The position numbers were made by a program, and so were the translations under genes. Positions 43,147-51,847 of a stretch of 64,000 nt of DNA are shown in pieces. Position 1 is the stretch's first letter, and the number at the start of each line of letters is the position of its first letter. Source of the stretch: Lipingzhangella_A rawalii (GTDB taxonomy: Bacteria > Actinomycetota > Actinomycetes > Streptosporangiales > Streptosporangiaceae); assembly GCF_031628175.1 (NCBI RefSeq), contig NZ_JAVLVT010000004.1, forward strand, positions 260,953-324,952, given 5' to 3'. The notes under the pieces were generated by a model, which ran no database searches, was not told the DNA's origin, and saw only the letters and a program-made list of their open reading frames with translations.

Positions 43147-43575
43147 TCACCGTGGAGCCTGGGTCGGGCCGACGCCCAGCTCCTGGAGCAGCTCGGTGAC
43201 CCGTCGCCGGATCTCGTCCCGAATGGGGCGCACCGCGGCGAGGTCCTGACCGGCCGGGTCGTCCAGTTCCCAGTCCAGGTAGCGCTTCCCGGGAAAAACC
43301 GGGCAGGCGTCCCCACAGCCCATGGTCACCACCACGTCACTGGCCTGCACCGTATCCGGGGTCAACACTGTGGGCTGGGCGGATGAGATATCGATCCCCT
43401 CCTCGGTCATCGCGGCCACGGCCACCGGGTTCACGTCCCGGGCCGGAGCCGACCCCGCGGACCGGACCTCCACCGCACCACCGGACAGGTGCCGGAGGAA
43501 CGCTGCCGCCATCTGGGACCGGCCAGCATTGTGCACACAGACGAACAGAACACTCGCGGTGGGGGACACGGACAC
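43147..43575 (-). CDS. arsC: Arsenate reductase, low-molecular-weight phosphatase type
   Basis: Reduces arsenate to arsenite. The P-loop FVCVHNAGRS places the nucleophile at Cys13, and VTMGCGDACPVFPGKRYLDWELDDPAG supplies the additional cysteines of the relay plus the catalytic Asp-Pro motif. The 142-residue length fits the thioredoxin/mycothiol-coupled class of actinobacteria. It is divergent from acr3, with ArsR-like half-sites between, so reduction and export are switched on together. Confidence 0.94.
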   Translation of the reverse strand: MSVSPTASVLFVCVHNAGRSQMAAAFLRHLSGGAVEVRSAGSAPARDVNPVAVAAMTEEGIDISSAQPTVLTPDTVQASDVVVTMGCGDACPVFPGKRYLDWELDDPAGQDLAAVRPIRDEIRRRVTELLQELGVGPTQAPR

Positions 43576-43636
43576 GGAAAACCTCCTTGGGGCGGGCGGG
43601 GTGCGACGTTGTCTGTCGACGACCTACGGCCTAACA

Positions 43637-43670
43637 TATCAGCCGCGATTTATATAAACCTGAACTGATA
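43637..43670. promoter_or_regulatory. Candidate ArsR operator between arsC and acr3
   Basis: TATCAG (43637-43642) and CTGATA (43665-43670) form an inverted pair flanking an A+T-rich TTTATATAAA core in the divergent promoter region. The same half-site occurs as CTGATATCA directly in front of arsR (around 43086). Confidence 0.5.
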
Positions 43671-43721
43671 CGAAGGCCGGGACGTGGGCACCCCGCGTCC
43701 CGGGCCTCGGGAGGCCTGTCC

Positions 43722-44849
43722 ATGACCGAACCGCAGGCGGATGTCCCTGCCGGGACTGACGCACCCACCCGCCGACTCTCGACACTCGACCGCTACCTGC
43801 CCCTGTGGATCGGCCTGGCGATGGCTGCGGGACTGCTGCTGGGCCACCAGGTACCGGGGCTGCACTCCGCACTGGAGGCCATCCAAGTGGACGGCGTGTC
43901 CCTGCCGATCGCCCTGGGACTCATCCTGATGATGTATCCGGTCCTGGCGAAGGTGCGTTACGACCGGCTGGACACCGTCACCCGGGACTACCGGCTGCTC
44001 GTCCCCTCGATTCTGCTCAACTGGCTCGTCGGCCCACTGCTCATGTTCACCCTGGCCTGGATCTTTCTGGCCGACCTGCCCGAATACCGGACCGGTCTGA
44101 TCATCGTGGGCCTCGCCCGCTGCATCGCCATGGTGATCATCTGGAACGACCTGGCGCGGGGCGACCGGGATGCCGCGGCGGTGCTCGTCGCCATCAACTC
44201 GGTATTCCAGGTCCTGCTGTTCGGCGTGCTGGGCTGGTTCTACCTGGCGGTCCTGCCCGGTTGGCTGGGGCTGGAGCAGGCGGGCATGGATGTCTCCGCC
44301 TGGATGATCGCCAAGAACGTGCTGATCTTCCTCGGAATCCCACTGTTGGCGGGCTACCTCACCCGCACTGTCGGTGAACGCCTACGCGGTCGGCAGTGGT
44401 ACGAACAGCGGTTCCTTCCCCGCATCGGCCCGTTCGCCCTGTACGGGCTGCTGTTCACGATCGTGCTGCTGTTCGCGCTCCAGGGCGAGGCGATCGCGGC
44501 GAACCCGCTGGACGTGGCCCGGATGGCGGTACCGCTCCTGCTGTACTTCGCGCTGATGTGGGGACTGTCCATGCTGCTGGGCTGGGCCATCCGGCTCAGC
44601 TACGAACGCTCCACCACCCTGGCCTTCACCGCCGCCGGAAACAACTTCGAGCTGGCGATCGCGGTGGCCATCGGCGTGTTCGGTGTGACCTCCGGACAGG
44701 CCCTCGCCGGGGTGGTCGGCCCCCTGATCGAGGTCCCGGTCCTGGTGGGCCTGGTGTACGTGTCGCTGTGGGCGCGCCGGTTTTTCCCGGACAGCACAAC
44801 CGCGCGGGGTGGTGTGGAGCAGCTCGACCACTCCGCGACCGGACGGTAG
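43722..44849 (+). CDS. acr3: Arsenite efflux permease Acr3
   Basis: A 375-residue, 10-TM exporter of arsenite. Family blocks include YLPLWIGLAMAAGLLLGH, ALGLILMMYPVLAKVRYD, LLNWLVGPLLMFTLAWIFL, GLARCIAMVIIWNDLARGD with the essential Cys, and FTAAGNNFELAIAVAIGVFG. The start ATG follows GGGAGG. Together with arsR and arsC it forms a complete inducible arsenic-resistance set. A strong hairpin follows at 44857. Confidence 0.95.
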   Translation: MTEPQADVPAGTDAPTRRLSTLDRYLPLWIGLAMAAGLLLGHQVPGLHSALEAIQVDGVSLPIALGLILMMYPVLAKVRYDRLDTVTRDYRLLVPSILLNWLVGPLLMFTLAWIFLADLPEYRTGLIIVGLARCIAMVIIWNDLARGDRDAAAVLVAINSVFQVLLFGVLGWFYLAVLPGWLGLEQAGMDVSAWMIAKNVLIFLGIPLLAGYLTRTVGERLRGRQWYEQRFLPRIGPFALYGLLFTIVLLFALQGEAIAANPLDVARMAVPLLLYFALMWGLSMLLGWAIRLSYERSTTLAFTAAGNNFELAIAVAIGVFGVTSGQALAGVVGPLIEVPVLVGLVYVSLWARRFFPDSTTARGGVEQLDHSATGR

Positions 44850-44856
44850 GACCAGC

Positions 44857-44906
44857 GCTGGGGACGGTTCCGCTCGAATCCGCGCAGGGAGGGGAACCGC
44901 CCCAGC
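44857..44906. terminator. Bidirectional terminator between acr3 and DUF7144 gene
   Basis: Arms GCTGGGGACGGTTCC (44857-44871) and GGAACCGCCCCAGC (44893-44906) pair with a single bulged base, loop about 21 bases. It lies between two convergent stop codons. Confidence 0.75.
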
Positions 44907-44911
44907 TCGAC

Positions 44912-45541
44912 TCAGGTGGGACGGCCTCCCATGGAGTCCGTACCCTCATCGGCATCCTGGCCCGTCGCCGACGTGGCGGTGTCCCGCGTCGACGTCATCG
45001 CCTCGCCACCCGCGCCCGAGGCGGCGGCACCCCCGGACATCGCGTAGGACTCCTGGTCCCGCCGGTCCTCCTGGCGGGGCATCGCGTGTTTGCCCTCCCG
45101 GGCCTCCCGCGCATCAGAGCGGCCGGACGCGTAGGCGCTCGCCGCGGCCGGCCCCTGCTGCCCGGACATCTGCGCGAATCCGGCGGTGAGACCGTAGACA
45201 ATCATGAGGTTGATGGCGACCACGGCCAGCGACCACAGCGGGAACGCGAACAGGAACGTGAGCTGCACGAGGATACTGATGGCCGCGAGGGCCACCCCGA
45301 TCGTGCGCGCCCACATCTGTGCGGTGAACACCGCGAGGCCGGCCAGTGCCATCAGTGCACCCCAGACCACCAGAATGGTCCCCCAGGCGGTGAAGTTGAG
45401 AACGACCAGCTCTCCGCCCGCCACCATGAAGTGCTCGGGTTGCATCAACGCAACCCAGCCCTGCACCAGGTGGAACAGCCCGACCACGAGCAGGAGGACC
45501 GCCGCTCCGGCCGCCCACCCGTGGATCCGTGTCTCGTTCAT
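44912..45541 (-). CDS. Four-TM membrane protein, DUF7144-like
   Basis: A 209-residue protein. Four hydrophobic segments (AAGAAVLLLVVGLFHLVQG, GTILVVWGALMALAGLAVF, TIGVALAAISILVQLTFLF, LWSLAVVAINLMIVYGLT) make up residues 8-125 and match a common actinobacterial membrane family. The remaining 80 residues form a charged Ala/Gly/Arg-rich cytoplasmic tail of low complexity. ATG 45541 follows GAGGGAGGGTCC. Function unknown. Confidence 0.8.
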   Translation of the reverse strand: MNETRIHGWAAGAAVLLLVVGLFHLVQGWVALMQPEHFMVAGGELVVLNFTAWGTILVVWGALMALAGLAVFTAQMWARTIGVALAAISILVQLTFLFAFPLWSLAVVAINLMIVYGLTAGFAQMSGQQGPAAASAYASGRSDAREAREGKHAMPRQEDRRDQESYAMSGGAAASGAGGEAMTSTRDTATSATGQDADEGTDSMGGRPT

Positions 45542-45799
45542 GGACCCTCCCTCATTGCAGTTGGGACGGCACAGTCGTCGGGACGGCACGTGCACGCGGC
45601 GCGGCCCGGTTCACCGACCATCCCTCTTGTTGCTAGGGGTGCTCGGAAGCCGGGAAAGTCGCGCTCAAGGTTCGGTAATAACTGTGCAAGCGTCACCTCC
45701 GGGCTTCCGCCAGCGGTAGGCGCCCGTGGGGTGGGGCGTTGCTCGGGCACGCCGCCCGCGCACCATGTCGGTGGGTCACTGCGGCTCTAGGGTGGGGCC

Positions 45800-46222
45800 A
45801 TGGTGCACGTGCTCAGCAGTCGGATTCTGCTCCACCCGCGCGATCCGGAACGCAGCCGCCACTTCTACGGCGAGATCCTGGGCCTGTCGGTGTTCCGGGA
45901 GTTCGGCACCGGCCCCGGCCGGGGCACCGTCTACTTCCTCGGCGGTGGCTTTCTGGAACTGTCCCGCAGTTCGGACCGGGGCCCGGAACCCGGTGCGACC
46001 CAGCTGTGGATCCAGGTTCCCGACCTGGACCAGGCCCACCGTGAGCTGGTGCAACGCGGCGCGCCGATAACTCGGGAGCCGCGCAGGGAGCCGTGGGGAC
46101 TGGACGAGATGTGGACCGCCGATCCGGACGGTCTGCCGATCTGCGTCGTGGAGGTGCCGTCCGATCACCCGATGCGCTATCGGCCCGGAACGGGATCCTC
46201 CCGGGCGGCCGCCAGCAGTTGA
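45800..46222 (+). CDS. VOC-superfamily (glyoxalase-like) protein
   Basis: A 140-residue single vicinal-oxygen-chelate fold. LLHPRDPERSRHFYGEILGL and FLELS in the first half, LWIQVPDLDQAHRELVQRGA and MWTADPDGLPICVVE in the second, are the paired beta-alpha-beta-beta-beta units. Metal-ligand positions His12 and Glu (in FLELS, and near the C-terminus in VVEV) are plausible. Substrate unknown. Its 3' end overlaps the convergent synthetase gene by 46 bases. Confidence 0.85.
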   Translation: MVHVLSSRILLHPRDPERSRHFYGEILGLSVFREFGTGPGRGTVYFLGGGFLELSRSSDRGPEPGATQLWIQVPDLDQAHRELVQRGAPITREPRREPWGLDEMWTADPDGLPICVVEVPSDHPMRYRPGTGSSRAAASS

Positions 46223-48000
46223 TCCCAGGTGAGCGTGCATGGCTCCTCACCGGCTCCGGCCAGCAACACCGCGAGGGCGCGGCGGCGTGCCTCCGCGGAC
46301 AGTTCCGGGCCGAACCGGTCCACGAAGCACAGCGCGCGGGGGCGGGCCAGCCCACCCAGGACCTCCCGCACCGCGTCCAAGAGGTCCCGGGCCAGGGTCG
46401 TGGTGTTGTCAGTGGAGACCCCCGTGGCGAGCACTACGGCCGCCGCCAGGGACCGGCCCAATCGCGGGTCACTGCGCTCGCACACCTCGGCGTCGGCCAC
46501 GAAGGGGTGCGCCAGGAGGGCCTCCCGCACCTCGGTCAGCGAGACCAGCTGTCCGGACACGCTTATGACCTGGTCCAGGCGGCCGTGGAAGATCAGCTCG
46601 GGCCGGTGCGGATCGCCCGTGTCCCGGTAGCTGGCCACGTCCCCGGTGGCGTAACTGCCGGGGTAGCGGCGCCAGTGCCGGGCCGCGTCCTCGGCCCCCA
46701 CCCCCTCCAAGCCGCGCAGCATCCCCGCCCAGGGGTTGGTCAGTACCAGCTCACCCCGCTCCCCGGAGGCGACCGTGGCGCCGTTCTCGTCCACGATCGC
46801 GAGTCCCGGCTCGGGGATGCGGGTGGCGTCGACCGGGCGGTCCAGCCGCACCACCCCGTTCAGCTCCACCTGGCCCCAGCCGTCGGCGATGTCCAGACCG
46901 CCCGTACCGATCTGGTCGCGTAGCCACCGGGTCAGGTCCGGTTCGATCGGTTCCCCCAGCGTCACGATGCGCCGTAGTGTGGAGACGCGGCACTGGTCCG
47001 GGGCCCGGCGCGCCCAACCGCGCAGCCGCCGCACCACCGACGGCGACGTGACCATGGTCTGCACCCCGTAGCGTTCCACGATGTCCCAGGTGCGGTCCCG
47101 ATTCGGCACGTCCAGGGTTCCCTCGAACATCACCGCGGTATCTCCACGACTTAGCGGCCCGTACACGCCGTGCACCTGGGCGCCGAGCCAGGTGATGTCT
47201 CCGGCGCACCAGAAGACGCCCCCGGGGGACATTCCGTAGCGGTGGATCGTCGACGCGGTGACGAGGACGTTGGCCGTGCCGTGAACGGCGGAAACGGGGC
47301 GACCACGGCGGTTCGCCATCGGGGTGGCCAGGAGTGGATGCTCTGCGGCGCGGGCTTCGGGCCGCTCGGGTTCTGTGCAGGTTTCGACACCGGTGGCCTC
47401 GTGCCACCAGCGGTCCCCGGCGTACCAGGAGACGTCGACCCCGGTTCGCCGGATCACGATCGTCTGCTCCACCCCACCCACCGCGGACAGGGCCTCGTCA
47501 GCGCGCGCCTTCAGCGGCAGGATCGTTCCGTGCCGCCACGCTCCGTCCTGGGTCAGCAGGAGTTTGGGCTGGAAGTCGTCGAGCCGTTCGGCCAATGCCT
47601 CGGCGGGTAGTGGGGTCGGCAGGATGGTGTGCACGGCACCGAGGCGTCCACAGGCCAACATCGCGACCACGGTCTCTGGCAGCCAGCCCAGATGCAGGGC
47701 CACCCGGTCTCCGGCGCCCACGCCGAGGCCGCGCAGCATCGCGGCCGCGGTGCGTACCGCACCGCGAAGCTCGGCATAGGTGAACGCCCGTCGGTCGCCC
47801 GGCTCGCCTTCCCACAGCAGGGCGGGGCGGTCCCCCTCGCGTTCGGCGTGACGGTCCACGCAGTTGGTGGCGATGTTGAGTCGGCCGCCGGTGAACCACC
47901 GGCCGTAGGGCTCCTCGGGGGTGTACAACCGCGACCAGGGCGTGTCCCAGACGAGTTCCTCAGCGGCCCGAGTCCAGCGGTGTGCCCAGTCCTCAGCCAT
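46177..48000 (-). CDS. Acetyl-CoA-synthetase-like protein with degenerate active site
   Basis: A 607-residue ANL-superfamily protein similar in layout to acetyl/propionyl-CoA synthetase (GRLNIATNCVDRHAE, TYAELRGAVRTAAAMLRGLGVGAGDRVALHL, SYATGDVASYRD, GRLDQVISVSGQLVS). The ATP P-loop (TSGTTGKPKG in active enzymes) is replaced by a segment reading ATPMANRRGRPVSAVHGTA, and the C-terminal PKTRSGK catalytic Lys is absent: the end reads FGPELSAEARRRALAVLL. The hinge motif and substrate domain remain. It may be inactive as a ligase or have a regulatory role. An IclR gene overlaps its start by eight bases. Confidence 0.8.
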   Translation of the reverse strand: MAEDWAHRWTRAAEELVWDTPWSRLYTPEEPYGRWFTGGRLNIATNCVDRHAEREGDRPALLWEGEPGDRRAFTYAELRGAVRTAAAMLRGLGVGAGDRVALHLGWLPETVVAMLACGRLGAVHTILPTPLPAEALAERLDDFQPKLLLTQDGAWRHGTILPLKARADEALSAVGGVEQTIVIRRTGVDVSWYAGDRWWHEATGVETCTEPERPEARAAEHPLLATPMANRRGRPVSAVHGTANVLVTASTIHRYGMSPGGVFWCAGDITWLGAQVHGVYGPLSRGDTAVMFEGTLDVPNRDRTWDIVERYGVQTMVTSPSVVRRLRGWARRAPDQCRVSTLRRIVTLGEPIEPDLTRWLRDQIGTGGLDIADGWGQVELNGVVRLDRPVDATRIPEPGLAIVDENGATVASGERGELVLTNPWAGMLRGLEGVGAEDAARHWRRYPGSYATGDVASYRDTGDPHRPELIFHGRLDQVISVSGQLVSLTEVREALLAHPFVADAEVCERSDPRLGRSLAAAVVLATGVSTDNTTTLARDLLDAVREVLGGLARPRALCFVDRFGPELSAEARRRALAVLLAGAGEEPCTLTWDQLLAAAREDPVPGR

Positions 48001-48787
48001 GGCTCAGTGTCCTTCCCGCGGCTGTTGCGGCCTGGACCAGCTGGCGGGCCAACGGCTCAATCCGGTCCTGGGGCAGCTCGTCCGGGGTCACCGCCAGCGC
48101 GGCGACGGGGCGTCCCGAACTGTCCGGAACCCCGACCGCGACCTCCAGGGGCTCGGGCTGGGACAGCACCGAACCCGCCATGCCCGCCTCGGTTGCGGCC
48201 AGGCAGAGGTAGGGGGCCTGACGCCAGGTGTCCCGCTCTTTCTCTCCCTGTTCCCGCAGTTCGGGCTCGGCGGTCTCCAGGGCCTGCCCCCAGGCGACGT
48301 CCTCGGCGCCCGCGGCCAGGATGCGGCCGGCGGCGGTGGACAGGGCCGGACGTACCCGGTGGGCTTCGCGGTAGAGCCCGCCGTCCGCCCCGTCGACCCG
48401 ATCGACGTAGACCACGCTTCCCCGGACCAGAAGCGCGACCTGGATCGTGTGGCCGGTGGCGTCGCGCAGGCGCACCAGGTAGGGGGCGAGGGCCCCCAGG
48501 ACCGGCAGCCGCCCGAGATAACGCTCCGAGAGCCGGGTCACCCCGGGGCCGAGGCCGTAGCGGGAGGTGCGGGGGTCCTGTTCGACCAGGTCGGCCAGCA
48601 CCAGCGAACGCAGCAGGCGGTGTGCCGTGGCAACCGACAGCCCGGAACGTTCCGAGAGGTCGTTGAGGTGCTGGTAGGCCGGCCCGTCACTCAACAGGTC
48701 CAACAGGGCCACGGCATTGCGCACGGTTCCCAGGGTTCCACGGGCCTCCGGGCGGGGAGAAGGAGCTGACGCTGCTGACTCTGCCAC
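47993..48787 (-). CDS. IclR-family transcriptional regulator
   Basis: A 264-residue regulator. N-terminal winged helix LNDLSERSGLSVATAHRLLRSLVLADLVE, then the ligand-binding GAF-like domain with SERYLGRLPVLGALAPYLVRL and RPALSTAAGRILAAG. GTG 48787 is chosen because GGAGGGAGG precedes it. It overlaps the synthetase-like gene and is divergent from the Liv operon across 167 bases, so it probably controls one or both in response to an organic acid. The A+T-rich gap (48838-48900, TATTGATTTGCAGATA region) is the likely operator area. Confidence 0.9.
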   Translation of the reverse strand: MAESAASAPSPRPEARGTLGTVRNAVALLDLLSDGPAYQHLNDLSERSGLSVATAHRLLRSLVLADLVEQDPRTSRYGLGPGVTRLSERYLGRLPVLGALAPYLVRLRDATGHTIQVALLVRGSVVYVDRVDGADGGLYREAHRVRPALSTAAGRILAAGAEDVAWGQALETAEPELREQGEKERDTWRQAPYLCLAATEAGMAGSVLSQPEPLEVAVGVPDSSGRPVAALAVTPDELPQDRIEPLARQLVQAATAAGRTLSHG

Positions 48788-48954
48788 CCACCGCCTCCCT
48801 CCAGAGCAATCCAGTTCCGTATATCGCGTCACGACAGATTATCAGAGCAAGTGGATTTTCAGATCAAACCTATTGATTTGCAGATAGTGGAATCATACTG
48901 TGGCTCCACTCACAGTCAGCCGCGACGTCCGGCACAACAGGGAGGAGATGGCAG

Positions 48955-49803
48955 GTGATCCCCCGTGCCTACCGGCATGACCTCAACGGCAGCCGGCTCA
49001 CTCCGGGCGAGACCGTAGTGGAGTGCTCCCGACTCTCCCTGGGATTCGGTGGAGTCCAGGCCCTCGATGCGGTCTCCCTGGACGTCGTCCAGGGCCACAT
49101 CCACTCGGTGATCGGCCCGAACGGGGCGGGAAAGAGCAGTCTGCTCAACTGCGTGAGCGGCCTGTACCGGCCCCAGCAGGGTTCCATCACCCTGCACACC
49201 GACCGCGGTCCACACGAGCTGGCGGGCCGCCCCCCACACCGGATCGCCCGGCTCGGGGTCGCGCGTTCCTTCCAGAACATCGAGCTGTTCTCCCACCTGA
49301 CCGTGCTGGAGAACCTGATGCTGGGTCGACACATCCACATGTCCACAGCGCTGCTCCCCGCGCTGCTGTGGTTCGGCCCGGCCCGACGTGCAGAGATCGC
49401 ACACCGGGAGCTGGTGGAGGAGGTCATCGACCTTCTCGACATCCAGGAGGTGCGCAACACCCCGGTCGGCGCCCTCGCCTACGGCATCCAGAAGCGCACC
49501 GAGCTCGGCCGCGCCCTGTGTATGCAGCCGGGACTCCTGCTGCTCGACGAGCCCATGGCCGGGATGAACGCCGAGGAGAAGGAGGACATGGCCCGGTTCA
49601 TTCTCGACGTACACGAACTGGCCGGGGTCACCGTCGTGCTGATCGAGCACGACATGAACGTGGTGATGGACATCTCCGACCAGGTCACCGTCCTGGACTT
49701 CGGACGCGTCATCGCGGACGGCCCCCCAGCCGAGGTGAAGCGCAACCCGGACGTCATCGCCGCCTACCTCGGCAGCGCGGCGAGTGAGGCGGTGGAACAG
49801 TGA
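48955..49803 (+). CDS. livG: Liv-type ABC transporter ATP-binding protein (LivG-like)
   Basis: First gene of a branched-chain-amino-acid-type (HAAT) importer. The 282 residues contain Walker A GPNGAGKSS, Q-loop RSFQNIELFSHLTVLENLMLGRH, a signature region reading ALAYGIQKRTELGRAL in place of LSGGQ (usual for LivG), and Walker B LLLLDEPMAGMN. GTG 48955 follows GGAGGAG. The operon as a whole carries acyl-CoA ligase genes, so the substrate is probably a carboxylic acid, not an amino acid. Confidence 0.92.
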   Translation: MIPRAYRHDLNGSRLTPGETVVECSRLSLGFGGVQALDAVSLDVVQGHIHSVIGPNGAGKSSLLNCVSGLYRPQQGSITLHTDRGPHELAGRPPHRIARLGVARSFQNIELFSHLTVLENLMLGRHIHMSTALLPALLWFGPARRAEIAHRELVEEVIDLLDIQEVRNTPVGALAYGIQKRTELGRALCMQPGLLLLDEPMAGMNAEEKEDMARFILDVHELAGVTVVLIEHDMNVVMDISDQVTVLDFGRVIADGPPAEVKRNPDVIAAYLGSAASEAVEQ

Positions 49804-51845
49804 GCGAACACGCCCGCACGGGCCCCACCACCTCCGTCGCCCCCGATGGCGCCACGAATACCGCGACGCACGCACACCCCGACGTCGAGACCCCACCCGA
49901 GACCACGTTTCCCCGGCTTCTGGCCACACGGGCGGCCACCACCCCCCACCGCCTCGCGCTCCAGGAAAAGCGCTACGGGATCTGGCAGCCGCTGACCTGG
50001 CAGGAGTACCACCAACGGGTCCGCGACTTCGCGCACGGCCTGGCCGCACTGGGGGTCACGGCCGGGGACGTGGTCGCGGTCGTCGGCGACAACCGCCCCG
50101 AATGGCTCATCGCGGAGATCGCCGCCCAGTCGATCGGTGCGGCCGTGGTCGGGGTCTATCCGACAAGCATCGGCGACGAGGTCGTGCACATCCTCGGTCT
50201 TGCCGAGGTTCGGGTTGCCATCGCCGAGGACCAGGAGCAGGTGGACAAGCTCATCGAGCTGGAGCAGCAGCTACCCCAGCTCCGGTGGGCCGTCTACTAC
50301 GACCCACACGGCCTGGAGCGCTACACCGAGCCGTGGCTGCGGGAGTTCACCACGGTGGAGCAGGACGGCCGGGAGTGGGAACGGGATCATCCCGGCTGGC
50401 TGGACCAGCAGATCGCAGCCGGTGACCCCGGCGACATCGCGGTGATCTGCACCACCTCGGGCACCACCTCCCGCCCCAAGCTCGGCACGCTGTCCCACCG
50501 CAACCTGCTGGCGATGGCCGCCAACCTCACCGCGGTCGACCCCATCACCGACCGGCACCGCTACGTCTCCTTCCTCCCCCTGGCCTGGATCGGCGAACAG
50601 ATGCTCGCGGTGGCCTGCGGCTTGTCCACCGGCCTGCCCCTGTCGTTTCCGGAGGCGGCAGCAACGCAACGGGCCGACCTCCGCGAGATCGGCCCCGACG
50701 TGATGTTCAGTCCACCCCGCATCTGGGAGTCGATGCTCTCGGAGGTGCAGGTGCGTATCGACGAGGCGGGCTGGCTCAAGCGGGCCGTCTTCGCCTGGGG
50801 ATATCGCGTGGGCGAACGCACCGCCGAACTCCGCGTGAGCGGTCGGCGCCCGGGGCCGCTCGGGCGCCTGACCCACCGGCTCGCGGACTGGGTGGCGCTG
50901 CGTCCGGTACGCGACCAGCTCGGCCTCGCGCGGATCCGACGCTGCTACACCGGTGGTGCCCCACTGGGCCCGGACGTGTTCCGGTTCTTCCACGCCATCG
51001 GCGTCAACCTCAAACAGATCTACGGACAGACCGAAATCTGCGGCATCGCGGTGGTGCACCGCGACGACGACGTCCGGTTCAGCACTGTGGGGGTTCCCAT
51101 CCCCGGAACCGACGTCGCCATCGACGATTCCGGCGAGATCCTGCTGCGCTCGGCATCGGTGTTCCACGGATACCACCGCAACGACGAGGCCACCCGCGCC
51201 GCGGTCGATCCGCAGGGCTGGCTACACACCGGCGACGCCGGCTACCTCGACGACAGTGGGCACCTCGTGGTCATCGACCGGGCCTCGGACGTTCTCCAGG
51301 CCAGCGACGGCACCCGGTTCTCCAGCGCCTTCATCGAAAACAAGATCAAGTTCTCCCCCTTCGTGGAGGAGGCGGTGACTGTCGGCTCCCCCGACCGGTC
51401 CGGAATCACCGCAATCATCACCATCGACCCCACCACGGTGGGCTCCTGGGCCGAGCACGAACACCTCTCCTACACCACCTACACCGACCTCGCGCAGCGC
51501 AGCGAGGTGTACCACCTGATCGCCGAGGAGGTGTACCGCGCGAACACCGACCTGAGCGCGAGCATCCAGATCCGGCGGTTCGTTCTGCTGCACAAACAGT
51601 TCGACCCCGACGACGACGAGGTCACCCGCACCCGTAAAGTCCGGCGCTCCGTGATCGCGGAACGCTACTCCGGTGTGATCGAGGCGCTGGAGGCGGGCGC
51701 GGACACGGCCCGCGTCACCAGCACCGTCACCTACCAGGACGGCACCAACGTGAAACGGGAGATCGACCTCCAGGTCTTCGACATGTCCTCCTACGAGCTG
51801 CCGGCGGGGTATAAGCGCCGGCCGATCTGGACGGGACGGCGCTGA
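49800..51845 (+). CDS. Long-chain acyl-CoA synthetase-like ligase within the Liv operon
   Basis: A 681-residue AMP-forming ligase. The P-loop CTTSGTTSRPKLGTLSH is at residues 218-234, the adenylate-binding IYGQTEICG follows, then HTGDAGYLDD, and the C-terminal EVTRTRKVRRSVI retains lysine candidates for catalysis. The N-terminal 30 residues are Thr/Ala-rich and dispensable-looking. GTG 49800 overlaps the livG stop (GTGA). Sitting between the ATPase and permease genes, it likely activates the imported acid to its CoA ester on entry. Unlike the synthetase-like gene at 46-48 kb, its active site is complete. Confidence 0.9.
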   Translation: MSEHARTGPTTSVAPDGATNTATHAHPDVETPPETTFPRLLATRAATTPHRLALQEKRYGIWQPLTWQEYHQRVRDFAHGLAALGVTAGDVVAVVGDNRPEWLIAEIAAQSIGAAVVGVYPTSIGDEVVHILGLAEVRVAIAEDQEQVDKLIELEQQLPQLRWAVYYDPHGLERYTEPWLREFTTVEQDGREWERDHPGWLDQQIAAGDPGDIAVICTTSGTTSRPKLGTLSHRNLLAMAANLTAVDPITDRHRYVSFLPLAWIGEQMLAVACGLSTGLPLSFPEAAATQRADLREIGPDVMFSPPRIWESMLSEVQVRIDEAGWLKRAVFAWGYRVGERTAELRVSGRRPGPLGRLTHRLADWVALRPVRDQLGLARIRRCYTGGAPLGPDVFRFFHAIGVNLKQIYGQTEICGIAVVHRDDDVRFSTVGVPIPGTDVAIDDSGEILLRSASVFHGYHRNDEATRAAVDPQGWLHTGDAGYLDDSGHLVVIDRASDVLQASDGTRFSSAFIENKIKFSPFVEEAVTVGSPDRSGITAIITIDPTTVGSWAEHEHLSYTTYTDLAQRSEVYHLIAEEVYRANTDLSASIQIRRFVLLHKQFDPDDDEVTRTRKVRRSVIAERYSGVIEALEAGADTARVTSTVTYQDGTNVKREIDLQVFDMSSYELPAGYKRRPIWTGRR

Positions 51846-51847
51846 GT

